Part shown: positions 36,384 to 44,869 of the stretch, piece after piece
Position numbering within the stretch: the first letter of the stretch is position 1
Layout: each line of letters opens with the position of its first letter
Assembly: GCA_006546595.1 (NCBI GenBank)
Contig: VIAD01000001.1
Coordinates: 151,258 to 215,257 of the forward strand
From: Moraxellaceae bacterium AER2_44_116
GTDB lineage: Bacteria; Pseudomonadota; Gammaproteobacteria; Pseudomonadales; Moraxellaceae
Direction of reading: 5' to 3'
Length of the DNA: 64,000 bases
The notes under the pieces: generated by a model
Told to the model about the DNA's origin: nothing
Seen by the model: the letters and a program-made list of their open reading frames with translations, nothing else
The model's database searches: none
Made by a program: the position numbers and the translations under genes

Positions 36384-37367
36384 ATGCAGCCTCTATTAGC
36401 CGCGATTCCCACTAATATCATTACAGGTTTTTTGGGCGCAGGTAAAACTACACTGATTCAGCAATTATTAGCGACCAAGCCTGAGAATGAGCGTTGGGCG
36501 GTATTAGTCAATGAGTTTGGCCAAATTGGTATTGACCAAGCGTTAATGGGCGATACAGACGGTGTGTTTATCAAAGAAGTGGCGGGCGGTTGTATTTGTT
36601 GTGCTAATTTTTTGCCGATGCAAGTGGCTTTGTCGCAGTTATTGGCCAAATCAAGGCCGCAACGCTTATTGATTGAACCGACAGGTTTAGGCCATCCACG
36701 GCAGATTTTAGAAAGCCTGAGTGAAAGCCATTGGCAAAGCACCTTACAACTGCGCGCTACGGTCTGTGTGATTGATGCACGGCAATATCAAGACCCACGC
36801 GTGCAACAGCATGAGTCGTTTATTGCGCAGGCAGAAGTGGCTGATGTTTTAGTGTTTAGTAAAAACGACCTGTTAACGGATGAGCAACGGCGCTCTGTGC
36901 AAGCCTTTGCCGAGAGTTTACCGCCACCACAACGTCAACAGGTTTTTATTACGCAAGGACAGTTAGATTTAACATTACTCGATTGGCCACGCCGCGAAAC
37001 ATTAACGGTAAAACGTTCATTATTGCATCAAAAAAATCTTAGCTTGAATCTGCCTGCACCCAAAGTGATTGAGCCGCCGTATCATTATCACCATCAAGCC
37101 TTAGAAAGCTATGTTGGTGGTTGGGTCTTTCCTGCTGATTGGCAGTTTCAACATCATGGTTTGTTAGATGTGTTGTTGGCGTTAACCGTACAGCGCATTA
37201 AAGGCGTGATACAGACCGATAGTGGTTGGTTAAATATCAATATTACGCCGTGGGATATGACGATGACCAGTAGAGGGCAAGGGGCTGATAACCGTCTTGA
37301 GATTATCAGCCAAGAGGCTATTGATTGGGAGGCGTTGGAGCAAGCGTTGATGGCAATAAAGACTTAG
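36384..37367 (+). CDS. COG0523 (CobW-type) GTPase, second copy
   Basis: A 327-residue G3E GTPase with Walker A GFLGAGKTT near residue 15 and metal motif CICC in AGGCICCANFLP. The effector region VNEFGQIGIDQALM and base motif SKND are present. It is shorter than the copy at 33812 and lacks its long acidic insert, so it belongs to another COG0523 subgroup. GTG at 36381 and ATG at 36384 are both possible starts. The last 50 bases overlap the convergent lnt gene. No Zur-like site is seen before it. Confidence 0.88.
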   Translation: MQPLLAAIPTNIITGFLGAGKTTLIQQLLATKPENERWAVLVNEFGQIGIDQALMGDTDGVFIKEVAGGCICCANFLPMQVALSQLLAKSRPQRLLIEPTGLGHPRQILESLSESHWQSTLQLRATVCVIDARQYQDPRVQQHESFIAQAEVADVLVFSKNDLLTDEQRRSVQAFAESLPPPQRQQVFITQGQLDLTLLDWPRRETLTVKRSLLHQKNLSLNLPAPKVIEPPYHYHHQALESYVGGWVFPADWQFQHHGLLDVLLALTVQRIKGVIQTDSGWLNINITPWDMTMTSRGQGADNRLEIISQEAIDWEALEQALMAIKT

Positions 37368-38889
37368 CTTGACGTAATACCCGCCAACGTGTCCATGCCA
37401 ATAACACAAAACTCAATATCAAGACAGGCCAATTACCAAAGCGACTATAGGGTGTATGGCCTTCAGTGACATAGACCGTGCCGCGCAATATCGCCTGTTT
37501 AAACTGAGGTGCTTGTTGCTTGATGTGACCGTGAGGATCAATCAATGCTGATACGCCATTATTGGTGGCTCGAATAATCCATTTGCCTGTTTCCAACGCG
37601 CGCATTTGCACCATTTGTAAGTGTTGGTGTGGGCCAATCGAGTGACCAAACCATCCATCATTACTCAGTGTGGCAATAAAGTCCGCTTTTTCGGCATTGT
37701 GGCGCGTTAATTCTGGGTAGGCAATTTCATAACAAATCGCTGCCGCTAAACGATAATCTTTAATAAATAACGGGCTTTGTTGGTTATTACCTGCACTAAA
37801 ACTGGACATATCTCGACTGAAAAAAGCAATCGTCCCGCGTAGCCATGACTCAAAAGGAATGTATTCACCAAAGGGGACTAAACGCTGTTTGAAGTACAAG
37901 CCGTAACTGTTTTCACCTAAGGCAGCCATGCTATTGTAAAAAGGCGGAATGCCTTGGGCATCAAGGTGCTGAATATCAGCATAAGGAATCCCTGTGACAA
38001 AAGCGGAGTGACCCGCCAGCGCATTGTTTTCCATTTCGGTTAAAAACACTTTTGCTTCTTCTTCATACTGAAACATCGGCACAGCCGCTTCTGGCCAAAT
38101 GACTAAATCGCGTCCCCATTCCTGTTTAGACAGTTCTTTATAAATGGCTAAGGTTTTATCACGCCACTCTAATTGCCATTTAACATCTTGCGGAATATTT
38201 CCTTGCACAATACTGACGGTCAGTGGTTTGCTCAGATTGCTATGTGACCACGCGTGATACTGTAAACCTGCACCACCTAACCAAACGGTGAGAATTAATA
38301 CGCCGTAAGCCCATGCTTTGGTGTTGTATTTCGCCAAAGCCATGACGCATTGTGCAGAAATGACTGCAAGTAAGCTGACACCAAAAACACCTAAAATAGG
38401 CGCGTATCCCACTAATGCTGAGTCAGTAAAGGCATAGCCCGTAAATAGCCACGGAAAGCCAGTAAACAACCATGTTTTCATCCATTCAAACAAGATAAAC
38501 AACGGGGCAAAGGTGAGTAGTGGCTTGCGATCAAACAGATATTGACGATAGATAAATCCCATCACACCCGTAAACAAACCCATTAACGCCGCGACAAAAC
38601 CGACCATTAATACGGCTAACCATGCAGGCGTATTACCATAGTCATGTAGCGAAACAAATAGCCACCATACGCCCGTCGCCCATAAACCCGTACCAAAACA
38701 CCAGCCTCGAAAAGCCGCCATTTTGGGTGTTTGTTGCGGCAATAACTCACTGAATAATCCAATAGTCAGTATAGCTAACGGCCAAATGTGGTAAGGCGCA
38801 AGGCTAAAAGGCGTGATTGCCCCCAACACAAAGGCTAGTAAGGGGGCAAAACGGGATTGACGCAAAGAGGTAATGAGAGAGGCTATCAT
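37318..38889 (-). CDS. lnt: Lnt, apolipoprotein N-acyltransferase
   Basis: Inner-membrane enzyme adding the third acyl chain to lipoproteins. The protein is 523 residues: six or more N-terminal membrane helices, a nitrilase-like periplasmic domain with the catalytic glutamate E267 (WPEAAVPMF) and cysteine C386 (AAICYEIAYPEL), and a terminal membrane helix. The start overlaps corC by four bases. The 3' end overlaps a convergent gene by 50 bases. Confidence 0.96.
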   Translation of the reverse strand: MIASLITSLRQSRFAPLLAFVLGAITPFSLAPYHIWPLAILTIGLFSELLPQQTPKMAAFRGWCFGTGLWATGVWWLFVSLHDYGNTPAWLAVLMVGFVAALMGLFTGVMGFIYRQYLFDRKPLLTFAPLFILFEWMKTWLFTGFPWLFTGYAFTDSALVGYAPILGVFGVSLLAVISAQCVMALAKYNTKAWAYGVLILTVWLGGAGLQYHAWSHSNLSKPLTVSIVQGNIPQDVKWQLEWRDKTLAIYKELSKQEWGRDLVIWPEAAVPMFQYEEEAKVFLTEMENNALAGHSAFVTGIPYADIQHLDAQGIPPFYNSMAALGENSYGLYFKQRLVPFGEYIPFESWLRGTIAFFSRDMSSFSAGNNQQSPLFIKDYRLAAAICYEIAYPELTRHNAEKADFIATLSNDGWFGHSIGPHQHLQMVQMRALETGKWIIRATNNGVSALIDPHGHIKQQAPQFKQAILRGTVYVTEGHTPYSRFGNWPVLILSFVLLAWTRWRVLRQAKSLLPSTLAPTPPNQ

Positions 38890-39728
38890 GCAATCTTTTC
38901 AACTTTAATAACGCTAATCATGCGCAAATCGGCGGCGAGAATGGTAAATCGCCAATTAATCAGGTCGATGCTTTCATTGATAGAGGGTAAACGCTCAAAT
39001 TCACTCAGAATAATGCCACCAATGGTTTCAAAGTCTTCATGACTGAAATCACTCTCAAAATAGTCATTAAATTCGGTAATTGGCGTGATCGCTTGTACGA
39101 CATGAGAGCCGTCTTCTTGCGCACTAATCCAATGGGCATCTTCATCGGCATCATCATGCTCATCATGAATATCACCAAAGATTTGTTCTAATGCATCTTC
39201 TAAGGTCACTAAGCCTGCAATACCACCGTACTCATCAACAACAACGGCCATGTGACTTTGTTTTTCTTTGAATTCACGCAGCAGTCGATCTAAATGTGCG
39301 GATTCAGGCACACAAAAGGCAGGGCGTAAGTAATCTTTCAGATTAAAACGTTCGTTTTTGAGACCAATAAGGCGCAACATGTCTTTGGCGAGCAAAATGC
39401 CCAGCACTTCGTCGGAGTTGTCGGCAGCTAGAACGGGAAAACGTGAGTGTGCAGACTCCATCATAATAGCGAGAAAATCTTTCGGTTCACTATTATCACG
39501 AATAGAAATAATTTGAGCGCGCGGCACCATGATTTCACGTACTTGCATATCGGCAACACGTAATGTTGATTCAATAATACGTTGCGACTCAGCATCTAAA
39601 ATGCCACGCTGACCGGCACTGTGAACAATAGCCAATAACTCAGCTCGATTTTCAGGCTCGGGTGTTAAAAAGTGCGTTAAACGATTTAACCAAGATTTAG
39701 GGGCATCAGAGCCGCGCTCGTCACTCAT
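38886..39728 (-). CDS. corC: CorC, CBS-domain protein
   Basis: A 280-residue soluble HlyC/CorC family protein. Two CBS domains lie around residues 65-190 (REIMVPRAQIISI, SHMAVVVDEYGGIAGLVTLEDALEQIFGDI), followed by a C-terminal CorC/HlyC domain (LSEFERLPSINESIDLINWRFTILAADLRMI). It is linked to magnesium/cobalt efflux. Its stop overlaps the lnt start. In most relatives ybeY lies directly upstream, but here a plus-strand block intervenes. Confidence 0.95.
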   Translation of the reverse strand: MSDERGSDAPKSWLNRLTHFLTPEPENRAELLAIVHSAGQRGILDAESQRIIESTLRVADMQVREIMVPRAQIISIRDNSEPKDFLAIMMESAHSRFPVLAADNSDEVLGILLAKDMLRLIGLKNERFNLKDYLRPAFCVPESAHLDRLLREFKEKQSHMAVVVDEYGGIAGLVTLEDALEQIFGDIHDEHDDADEDAHWISAQEDGSHVVQAITPITEFNDYFESDFSHEDFETIGGIILSEFERLPSINESIDLINWRFTILAADLRMISVIKVEKIA

Positions 39729-39892
39729 ACAACAACAGTCCTACACTACGATGGCGCGATTTTGCAGTTGTCGCGTGCTGATTGCTAGTTAAATTTGTGC
39801 TAAATGTTAAGATGAGTGAGCGTCAGTCGCATGATGATATGAAGTAAAACACGATAAATGTGATCATGTAGATGATTAAAGAGGTTTGGATA

Positions 39893-40126
39893 ATGAAAAT
39901 AATGAGTAAAATCAGCGTAATACTGGTCGCTTCGATGATGGCTGCCTGTAATAAAGAGCCAACCCCACCTAAACCAGATACGGGGCGACCTGAAACACGC
40001 AGTTTAGAAGCCGCAGATGCGATAGGCTACAACGGTAAAGAAATTCGCAAAAAAGTGGATGGTGCACTAAATGCGAACGATGCTCATAACGCCGAATTAG
40101 AAAAAGAAATGCAGCAAAATCAGTAA
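39893..40126 (+). CDS. Small lipoprotein of unknown function
   Basis: 77 residues from the ATG at 39893 (MKIMSKISVILVASMMAAC), with lipobox MAAC. The mature part is short, charged and Pro/Asn-rich (NKEPTPPKPDTGRPETRS...). The frame opens at 39872, but the extra seven residues precede the signal sequence. It lies about 50 bases upstream of the sensor kinase gene on the same strand. Confidence 0.65.
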   Translation: MKIMSKISVILVASMMAACNKEPTPPKPDTGRPETRSLEAADAIGYNGKEIRKKVDGALNANDAHNAELEKEMQQNQ

Positions 40127-40178
40127 GAAATAATAATATATCATCGCCAGTGATGAGTGTCTGGGATGGGAGGCCAGT

Positions 40179-41399
40179 ATGAAAATTGCATCGTTTCCAG
40201 AAAACGAAAAAGAACGTTTAGCCGCTTTATTGCGCTATAAAGTGTTGGATACAGATTTTGAAGAGTGTTATAACGAATTAACACAATTGGCCTCGGAAAT
40301 ATGTCAAACCCCGATTGCACTGATTAGCTTGATTGATACTGACCGCCAATGGTTTAAGGCTAAAACGGGATTAGCCGCAAGAGAAACTCCTCGTGATTGG
40401 GCATTTTGTGCTCATGCCATATTGCAAGACGAGATGTTAGTGGTTGATGATACCTTACTCGATGAGCGGTTTTTTGATAATCCATTAGTCACGAACGATC
40501 CCTCTATTCGTTTTTATGCTGGCGCACAGATCAAAACACATGATGGATTTCTATTAGGAACGGTGTGTGCGATTGATCGCGTGCCTCGTCATTTGTCAGA
40601 TTATCAGTTAAATGCCTTAAAAGTTTTGGCCAAACAGGTCATGAGCCAGTTAGAGTTACGCCTCGCTTTTGATGATTTGCAAAAGCATACCCAAAAGCTC
40701 CATGAGTTAAACGCGACTAAAGATAAGTTGTTTTCGGTGATTGCCCACGATTTACGTGCGCCGCTGAGTGGTATTTTTGGCTTGAGTGAAATGTTGTTGG
40801 AGGATTTAGATAATCAACCCAAAGAGGCATGCAGTGGCTTGGCACAAGAAATCCACGATACCAGTCAACAAACCTTATCATTATTAGACAATTTATTGCG
40901 CTGGTCGTTGTTGGAGCGTGGTCAGTTTGATTATCAGCCAATGGCGATTCCATTATTGGCCATCGTGCAAAAAAATCTTCGTTTATTGTCGTCTGTAGCC
41001 CTAAAAAAACAAATTCAACTGCATGTTGATTGCCCCAGTTATATTTTTGTCATGGGCGATAAAAATATGTTGTCGTCGGTGTTTCAAAATTTATTGTCAA
41101 ATGCGATTAAATTTACGGCGAGTCAAGGACATATTTATATTTCGGCTAAAGAGCTGAAGCATAATGTTGTTGTTACAATAAAAGATACAGGTGTTGGTAT
41201 GACTACCGCGCAACTGGATCAATTATTTGTGATTGAAAAAAATGTCTCTACTCATGGCACAGCAGGAGAAGCAGGAACGGGGCTAGGCTTAGTATTGTGC
41301 AAACAGTTTTTGGCACTACATCAAAGTGATTTATGTGTGCAGTCAGAAGTGGGTGTGGGGACACAATTTAGCTTTGCGTTAACAGCGGTGGTTCGGTAG
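40179..41399 (+). CDS. GAF-domain sensor histidine kinase
   Basis: A 406-residue cytoplasmic kinase with no membrane segment. The N-terminal GAF domain spans about 20-165 (ICQTPIALISLIDTDRQWFKAKTGL, RDWAFCAHAI, FYAGAQIKTHDGFLLGTVCAID). The HisKA domain has phosphoacceptor H190 in FSVIAHDLRAPLSG. The HATPase domain has the N box (NLLSNAIKFT), DTGVGMT and GTGLGLVLCKQF. The GAF belongs to the group seen in many soluble kinases and cyclases. No response regulator gene is adjacent, so its partner is elsewhere. Confidence 0.92.
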   Translation: MKIASFPENEKERLAALLRYKVLDTDFEECYNELTQLASEICQTPIALISLIDTDRQWFKAKTGLAARETPRDWAFCAHAILQDEMLVVDDTLLDERFFDNPLVTNDPSIRFYAGAQIKTHDGFLLGTVCAIDRVPRHLSDYQLNALKVLAKQVMSQLELRLAFDDLQKHTQKLHELNATKDKLFSVIAHDLRAPLSGIFGLSEMLLEDLDNQPKEACSGLAQEIHDTSQQTLSLLDNLLRWSLLERGQFDYQPMAIPLLAIVQKNLRLLSSVALKKQIQLHVDCPSYIFVMGDKNMLSSVFQNLLSNAIKFTASQGHIYISAKELKHNVVVTIKDTGVGMTTAQLDQLFVIEKNVSTHGTAGEAGTGLGLVLCKQFLALHQSDLCVQSEVGVGTQFSFALTAVVR

Positions 41400-41424
41400 T
41401 GGTGGTTTTTGGGAGAGTATAGTG

Positions 41425-43323
41425 ATGAATAATTACAAATGTTCGGTATTAACCGTAGTGTGTACTTCACTCCTAGTTGTGGGCTGTGGCTCTGATTCGA
41501 ATTCTGAAACATCCAACACGCCAATCGCCAAAGGTGCATTGGTTAAAGCAGGCGATAATCAGCGATTTTCAGATTATTACGCGCAAGCACTGACAAATGC
41601 TAATCAACAAATACGAACGATGGCTACGACTGGATCCGCGACGACGGGTGGTAGTGGGGCTAATGCCGATTTTGCGCAATCCACGACTAATTTAATAGAG
41701 GCAGGTGTTGACGAGTCGGATGTCATGAAACAAAACGCCAGCCATGTTTATACATGGGATGATTCAACGTCTGAATCTGTAGGCGAAAAACACACTTTAA
41801 AATTAAATGTCTTTGCCAAACCTAATGCCGAAAAATTGGCAGGAGTCGATATTCAAGGCGTTTATCCCGAAGGAATTTTTCTGACAGGTCAATATTTGGC
41901 GGCGTTATCAACAAAATCATATCCTCAATGGTGGGGTTATGGCGATATGATGCCGTTGGCGGCTCAAAGTTTAAGTTTATGGCGTTGGGGGGCTGTGCAA
42001 AATGGTAAAGCACAGCTAGATGTTATGACGGTCGAAAATCCTGCTAAACCCCAACTCAGCAAACATTATGAATGGGATGGCGATATTGTTGCCAGTCGTC
42101 GTATTGCCAATCGTTTATATGTGGTGACGCAATCCAGCATTGCTATGCCGCCGATCACAACGCCACAAACGACTACTCAGACGGATGTGACGGATATCGT
42201 GGAGCGTATGCCTGTTGATGTGCAAGGGCAGCGTGTTAAGCCCAAAGATTGTTATATTGCCCAAACAACGGATAAGCAAAATATTAACGCGTCAATTGTA
42301 CTGATTACGCAAATTGATTTAACGGCTACGCAAAGTCCACAAACAACCTGTGTCGCAGCTTCAACTCAGCAAGTGTATGTCAGTCCCAAATCACTGTATT
42401 TGGTCAGTGGTCAAGGTTGGGAGACACAAAAAACGGTATTTCATAAATTTGTCTTAGGGAATACAGGCGTGCAATACCGCGCTTCAGGTGAAGTCGCAGG
42501 TGGCATTTTATGGAATAATCCTACCTTTAGTATGAGTGAGCATAAAGACTATTTTCGTGTTGTGACCAGTGAGTTTGTTCGTGATGCTGCAACAGGGCTA
42601 AGTGATTTTAATAACCGTCTATACATTCTGAAAGAGTCAGTCAACGAACAAGGTGTCTTTGAGCAAGTTGCTCAATTACCGAATACGGCTCGACCTGCAC
42701 GTATTGGTAAACCGCGTGAGCAAATTATGGGAATGCGGTTTTTGGGTGATAATGCCTATATCGTCACCTTTGAACGTAAAGACCCATTATATAAGGTTGA
42801 TTTAACAGATCCCACACAGCCATATCTTGCAGGTCAATTAGAGTTGGCAGGCTATTCCGCTTATTTGCAACAACTCACACCACGTTATGTCATGGGAGTT
42901 GGCTTTTCGGTCGATGAAAAAACACTACGACAAAATGGTATTCAAGTCTCTGTTTTTGATACGCATTTGGATACACCCAGCCTTGTATCGCAAGATGTGT
43001 ATAGTTCGGTGGCCAATACCAGTTGGCTTGATTTGCCGTTAGCACGAGATTCACATGCCATTATGACGCTATCGAATGGCACAACGACACGTATGATCTT
43101 GCCATTGACTCATAGCACCTACACCAATACTTCATCAGTCAGCATCACCAAAGGTTTGCAATACGAAATAGACGAGACGACAGGCGTGTTAAAACGGGTT
43201 GCCGAGCAAGATGTCAACACGCAAAGCAGTTGGTGGGGCTGGCAACGGAGTATGCTGGATGGCGACTTAATCTATTGGAATAAGCCGCAAGGTGCGATGA
43301 GTGTCGGCAAGTGGGGGCAGTAA
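41425..43323 (+). CDS. Beta-propeller lipoprotein (Beta_propel family)
   Basis: A 632-residue lipoprotein from the ATG at 41425, with GGGAGAG upstream and a GTG one codon earlier. Its lipobox is VVGC (C21). The start of the mature domain, TNLIEAGVDESDVMKQNASHVYTW, is the hallmark of the secreted C-terminal beta-propeller family (Beta_propel, COG4880). The rest shows propeller-like strands and YIVTFERKDPLYKVDLTDPTQPYLAGQLELAGYSAYLQ. Function unknown. It follows the sensor kinase by 25 bases. Confidence 0.88.
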   Translation: MNNYKCSVLTVVCTSLLVVGCGSDSNSETSNTPIAKGALVKAGDNQRFSDYYAQALTNANQQIRTMATTGSATTGGSGANADFAQSTTNLIEAGVDESDVMKQNASHVYTWDDSTSESVGEKHTLKLNVFAKPNAEKLAGVDIQGVYPEGIFLTGQYLAALSTKSYPQWWGYGDMMPLAAQSLSLWRWGAVQNGKAQLDVMTVENPAKPQLSKHYEWDGDIVASRRIANRLYVVTQSSIAMPPITTPQTTTQTDVTDIVERMPVDVQGQRVKPKDCYIAQTTDKQNINASIVLITQIDLTATQSPQTTCVAASTQQVYVSPKSLYLVSGQGWETQKTVFHKFVLGNTGVQYRASGEVAGGILWNNPTFSMSEHKDYFRVVTSEFVRDAATGLSDFNNRLYILKESVNEQGVFEQVAQLPNTARPARIGKPREQIMGMRFLGDNAYIVTFERKDPLYKVDLTDPTQPYLAGQLELAGYSAYLQQLTPRYVMGVGFSVDEKTLRQNGIQVSVFDTHLDTPSLVSQDVYSSVANTSWLDLPLARDSHAIMTLSNGTTTRMILPLTHSTYTNTSSVSITKGLQYEIDETTGVLKRVAEQDVNTQSSWWGWQRSMLDGDLIYWNKPQGAMSVGKWGQ

Positions 43324-43324
43324 C

Positions 43325-43801
43325 TTAATCATAAGGATTAGCATAGTTGAGACTTTGCAAGGCTTGAATTTCCAAGCCTTCCATTTCTTCTGCTTCGTCA
43401 TCGTCAATATGGTCAAAACCTAGGACGTGTAAAATGCCATGAATGGTCAAATGCGCCCAGTGCGCGGTGGTGGTTTTACCTTGTTCAATAGCTTCTGCTT
43501 CGACGACGGGAACACAAATAATAATATCGCCTAAAGGCTCACGTTTAAGATTATCCAACACTTCTTCAGGCAGTTCCGATGGAAAAGACAACACATTCGT
43601 GGGTTTGTCTTTGCCGCGATACTGTAAATTCAACATCTGACTTTCACTTTCATCTACTAAACGAATTGCGACTTCACACGATTTTTTGAATCCTGCAATG
43701 CTGAGTGCGCTTTCAATCCATAACATAAAATCGGCACTTTTGGGTAGATTTTTTGCGGTCGTGGCTTTTTGTAAGGTCAATGTACACAAGGCTTTAGTCA
43801 T
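43325..43801 (-). CDS. ybeY: YbeY, endoribonuclease and rRNA maturation factor
   Basis: A 158-residue zinc enzyme. The metal site is HGILHVLGFDH (H-x3-H-x5-H) in the C-terminal third. YRGKDKPTNVLSFP is the other conserved block. It acts in 16S rRNA 3' maturation and ribosome quality control. Its start overlaps the phoH end by eight bases in miaB-phoH-ybeY. Confidence 0.96.
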   Translation of the reverse strand: MTKALCTLTLQKATTAKNLPKSADFMLWIESALSIAGFKKSCEVAIRLVDESESQMLNLQYRGKDKPTNVLSFPSELPEEVLDNLKREPLGDIIICVPVVEAEAIEQGKTTTAHWAHLTIHGILHVLGFDHIDDDEAEEMEGLEIQALQSLNYANPYD

Positions 43802-44795
43802 AGTGTTTTACTACGGGTTGAGTTTTGTCCCAAGCTTCATACGCTTCGACAATACGTTGAACCAAATGGTGACGAACCACATCTTTAGAGCTAAAGCGTG
43901 TAATATGAATGCCTTCCACGTCTTGCAACACGCGCAAACAATGCGCCAATCCTGATTCTTGACCGCGTGGTAAATCCACTTGGGTAATGTCGCCTGTAAT
44001 GACCGCGCGTGAACCAAAGCCTAAGCGCGTTAAGAACATTTTCATTTGCTCACGGGTGGTATTTTGTCCTTCATCTAAAATAATAAAGGCATTGTTGAGT
44101 GTCCGACCACGCATATATGCTAAGGGAGCGACTTCAATAACTTGTCTTTCGATGAGTTTGGTGACACGTTCAAAACCTAACATTTCATACAGTGCATCAT
44201 ATAAAGGGCGTAAATACGGGTCAATTTTGTCCGATAAATCACCTGGTAAAAAGCCCAACTTTTCACCGGCTTCGACGGCAGGGCGCACTAATAAAATACG
44301 ACGAATGGCATCTTTTTCTAATTGGTCAACGGCAGCGGCAACGGCTAAATACGTTTTACCTGTTCCTGCAGGGCCAACACCAAAACTAATATCGTGACGT
44401 AAAATATTGGCGACATAGCGAGCTTGGTTTTCACCGCGTGGGCGAATGCTACCTTTACGAGTAAATAACGTAGGGAACGTTGATTCTTGTGTTGAATCAA
44501 CGTCTTCGAGAACAACAGCTTGGCTGGTTTGCAACATAAGATGCACCATTTCAGAAGTAATATCAGCGTTGGTGAGGGTTTCTTCGTAGAGCGTCGTTAA
44601 TAAACGCTCGGCATGTGTCACCGCCGCTAACGAGCCATGAACATGAAAGTGATGGCCGCGATGATGAATTTGTACCTCTAAACGTTGTTCTATTTGTTTG
44701 AGGTTTTGATGAAAAGCACCACAAAGGGCATTCAGCCGTTTAGTGTCGGGTGGGTCAAGATAGACTTGTCGAATGGTCGTTACGTTATTGTTCAA
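43794..44795 (-). CDS. ybeZ: PhoH-like ATPase (YbeZ)
   Basis: P-loop ATPase partner of YbeY. The protein is 333 residues from a TTG at 44795 (LNNNVTTIRQVYLDPPDTKRL). Walker A is GPAGTGKT and Walker B is AFIILDEGQN. TRLGFGSRAVITGDITQVDLPRG closes the ATPase core. An ATG-initiated frame opens at 44891, but the added residues are encoded by a dispersed repeat (44826-44851) and overlap miaB. AGGAG sits eleven bases before the TTG, so I chose the shorter form. It lies between miaB and ybeY. Confidence 0.93.
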   Translation of the reverse strand: MNNNVTTIRQVYLDPPDTKRLNALCGAFHQNLKQIEQRLEVQIHHRGHHFHVHGSLAAVTHAERLLTTLYEETLTNADITSEMVHLMLQTSQAVVLEDVDSTQESTFPTLFTRKGSIRPRGENQARYVANILRHDISFGVGPAGTGKTYLAVAAAVDQLEKDAIRRILLVRPAVEAGEKLGFLPGDLSDKIDPYLRPLYDALYEMLGFERVTKLIERQVIEVAPLAYMRGRTLNNAFIILDEGQNTTREQMKMFLTRLGFGSRAVITGDITQVDLPRGQESGLAHCLRVLQDVEGIHITRFSSKDVVRHHLVQRIVEAYEAWDKTQPVVKHYD

Positions 44796-44825
44796 GCGAG
44801 TAAATTCTCCTAAAACATGTGTACT

Positions 44826-44851
44826 GTAGGGGCGAATAAGTTCGCCCCTAC
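44826..44851. repeat. GTAGGGGCGAA-type inverted repeat between miaB and phoH
   Basis: GTAGGGGCGAA-TAAG-TTCGCCCCTAC is a perfect 11-bp-arm palindrome, the cleanest copy of its family in this window. It lies in the miaB-phoH spacer and could act as an attenuating hairpin. Confidence 0.93.
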
Positions 44852-44869
44852 GGATATCAATACCATATA

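Noticed and set aside
43987..44397. 136-residue plus-strand frame
   Set aside because: It lies wholly antisense to the phoH ATPase core and has no domain of its own.
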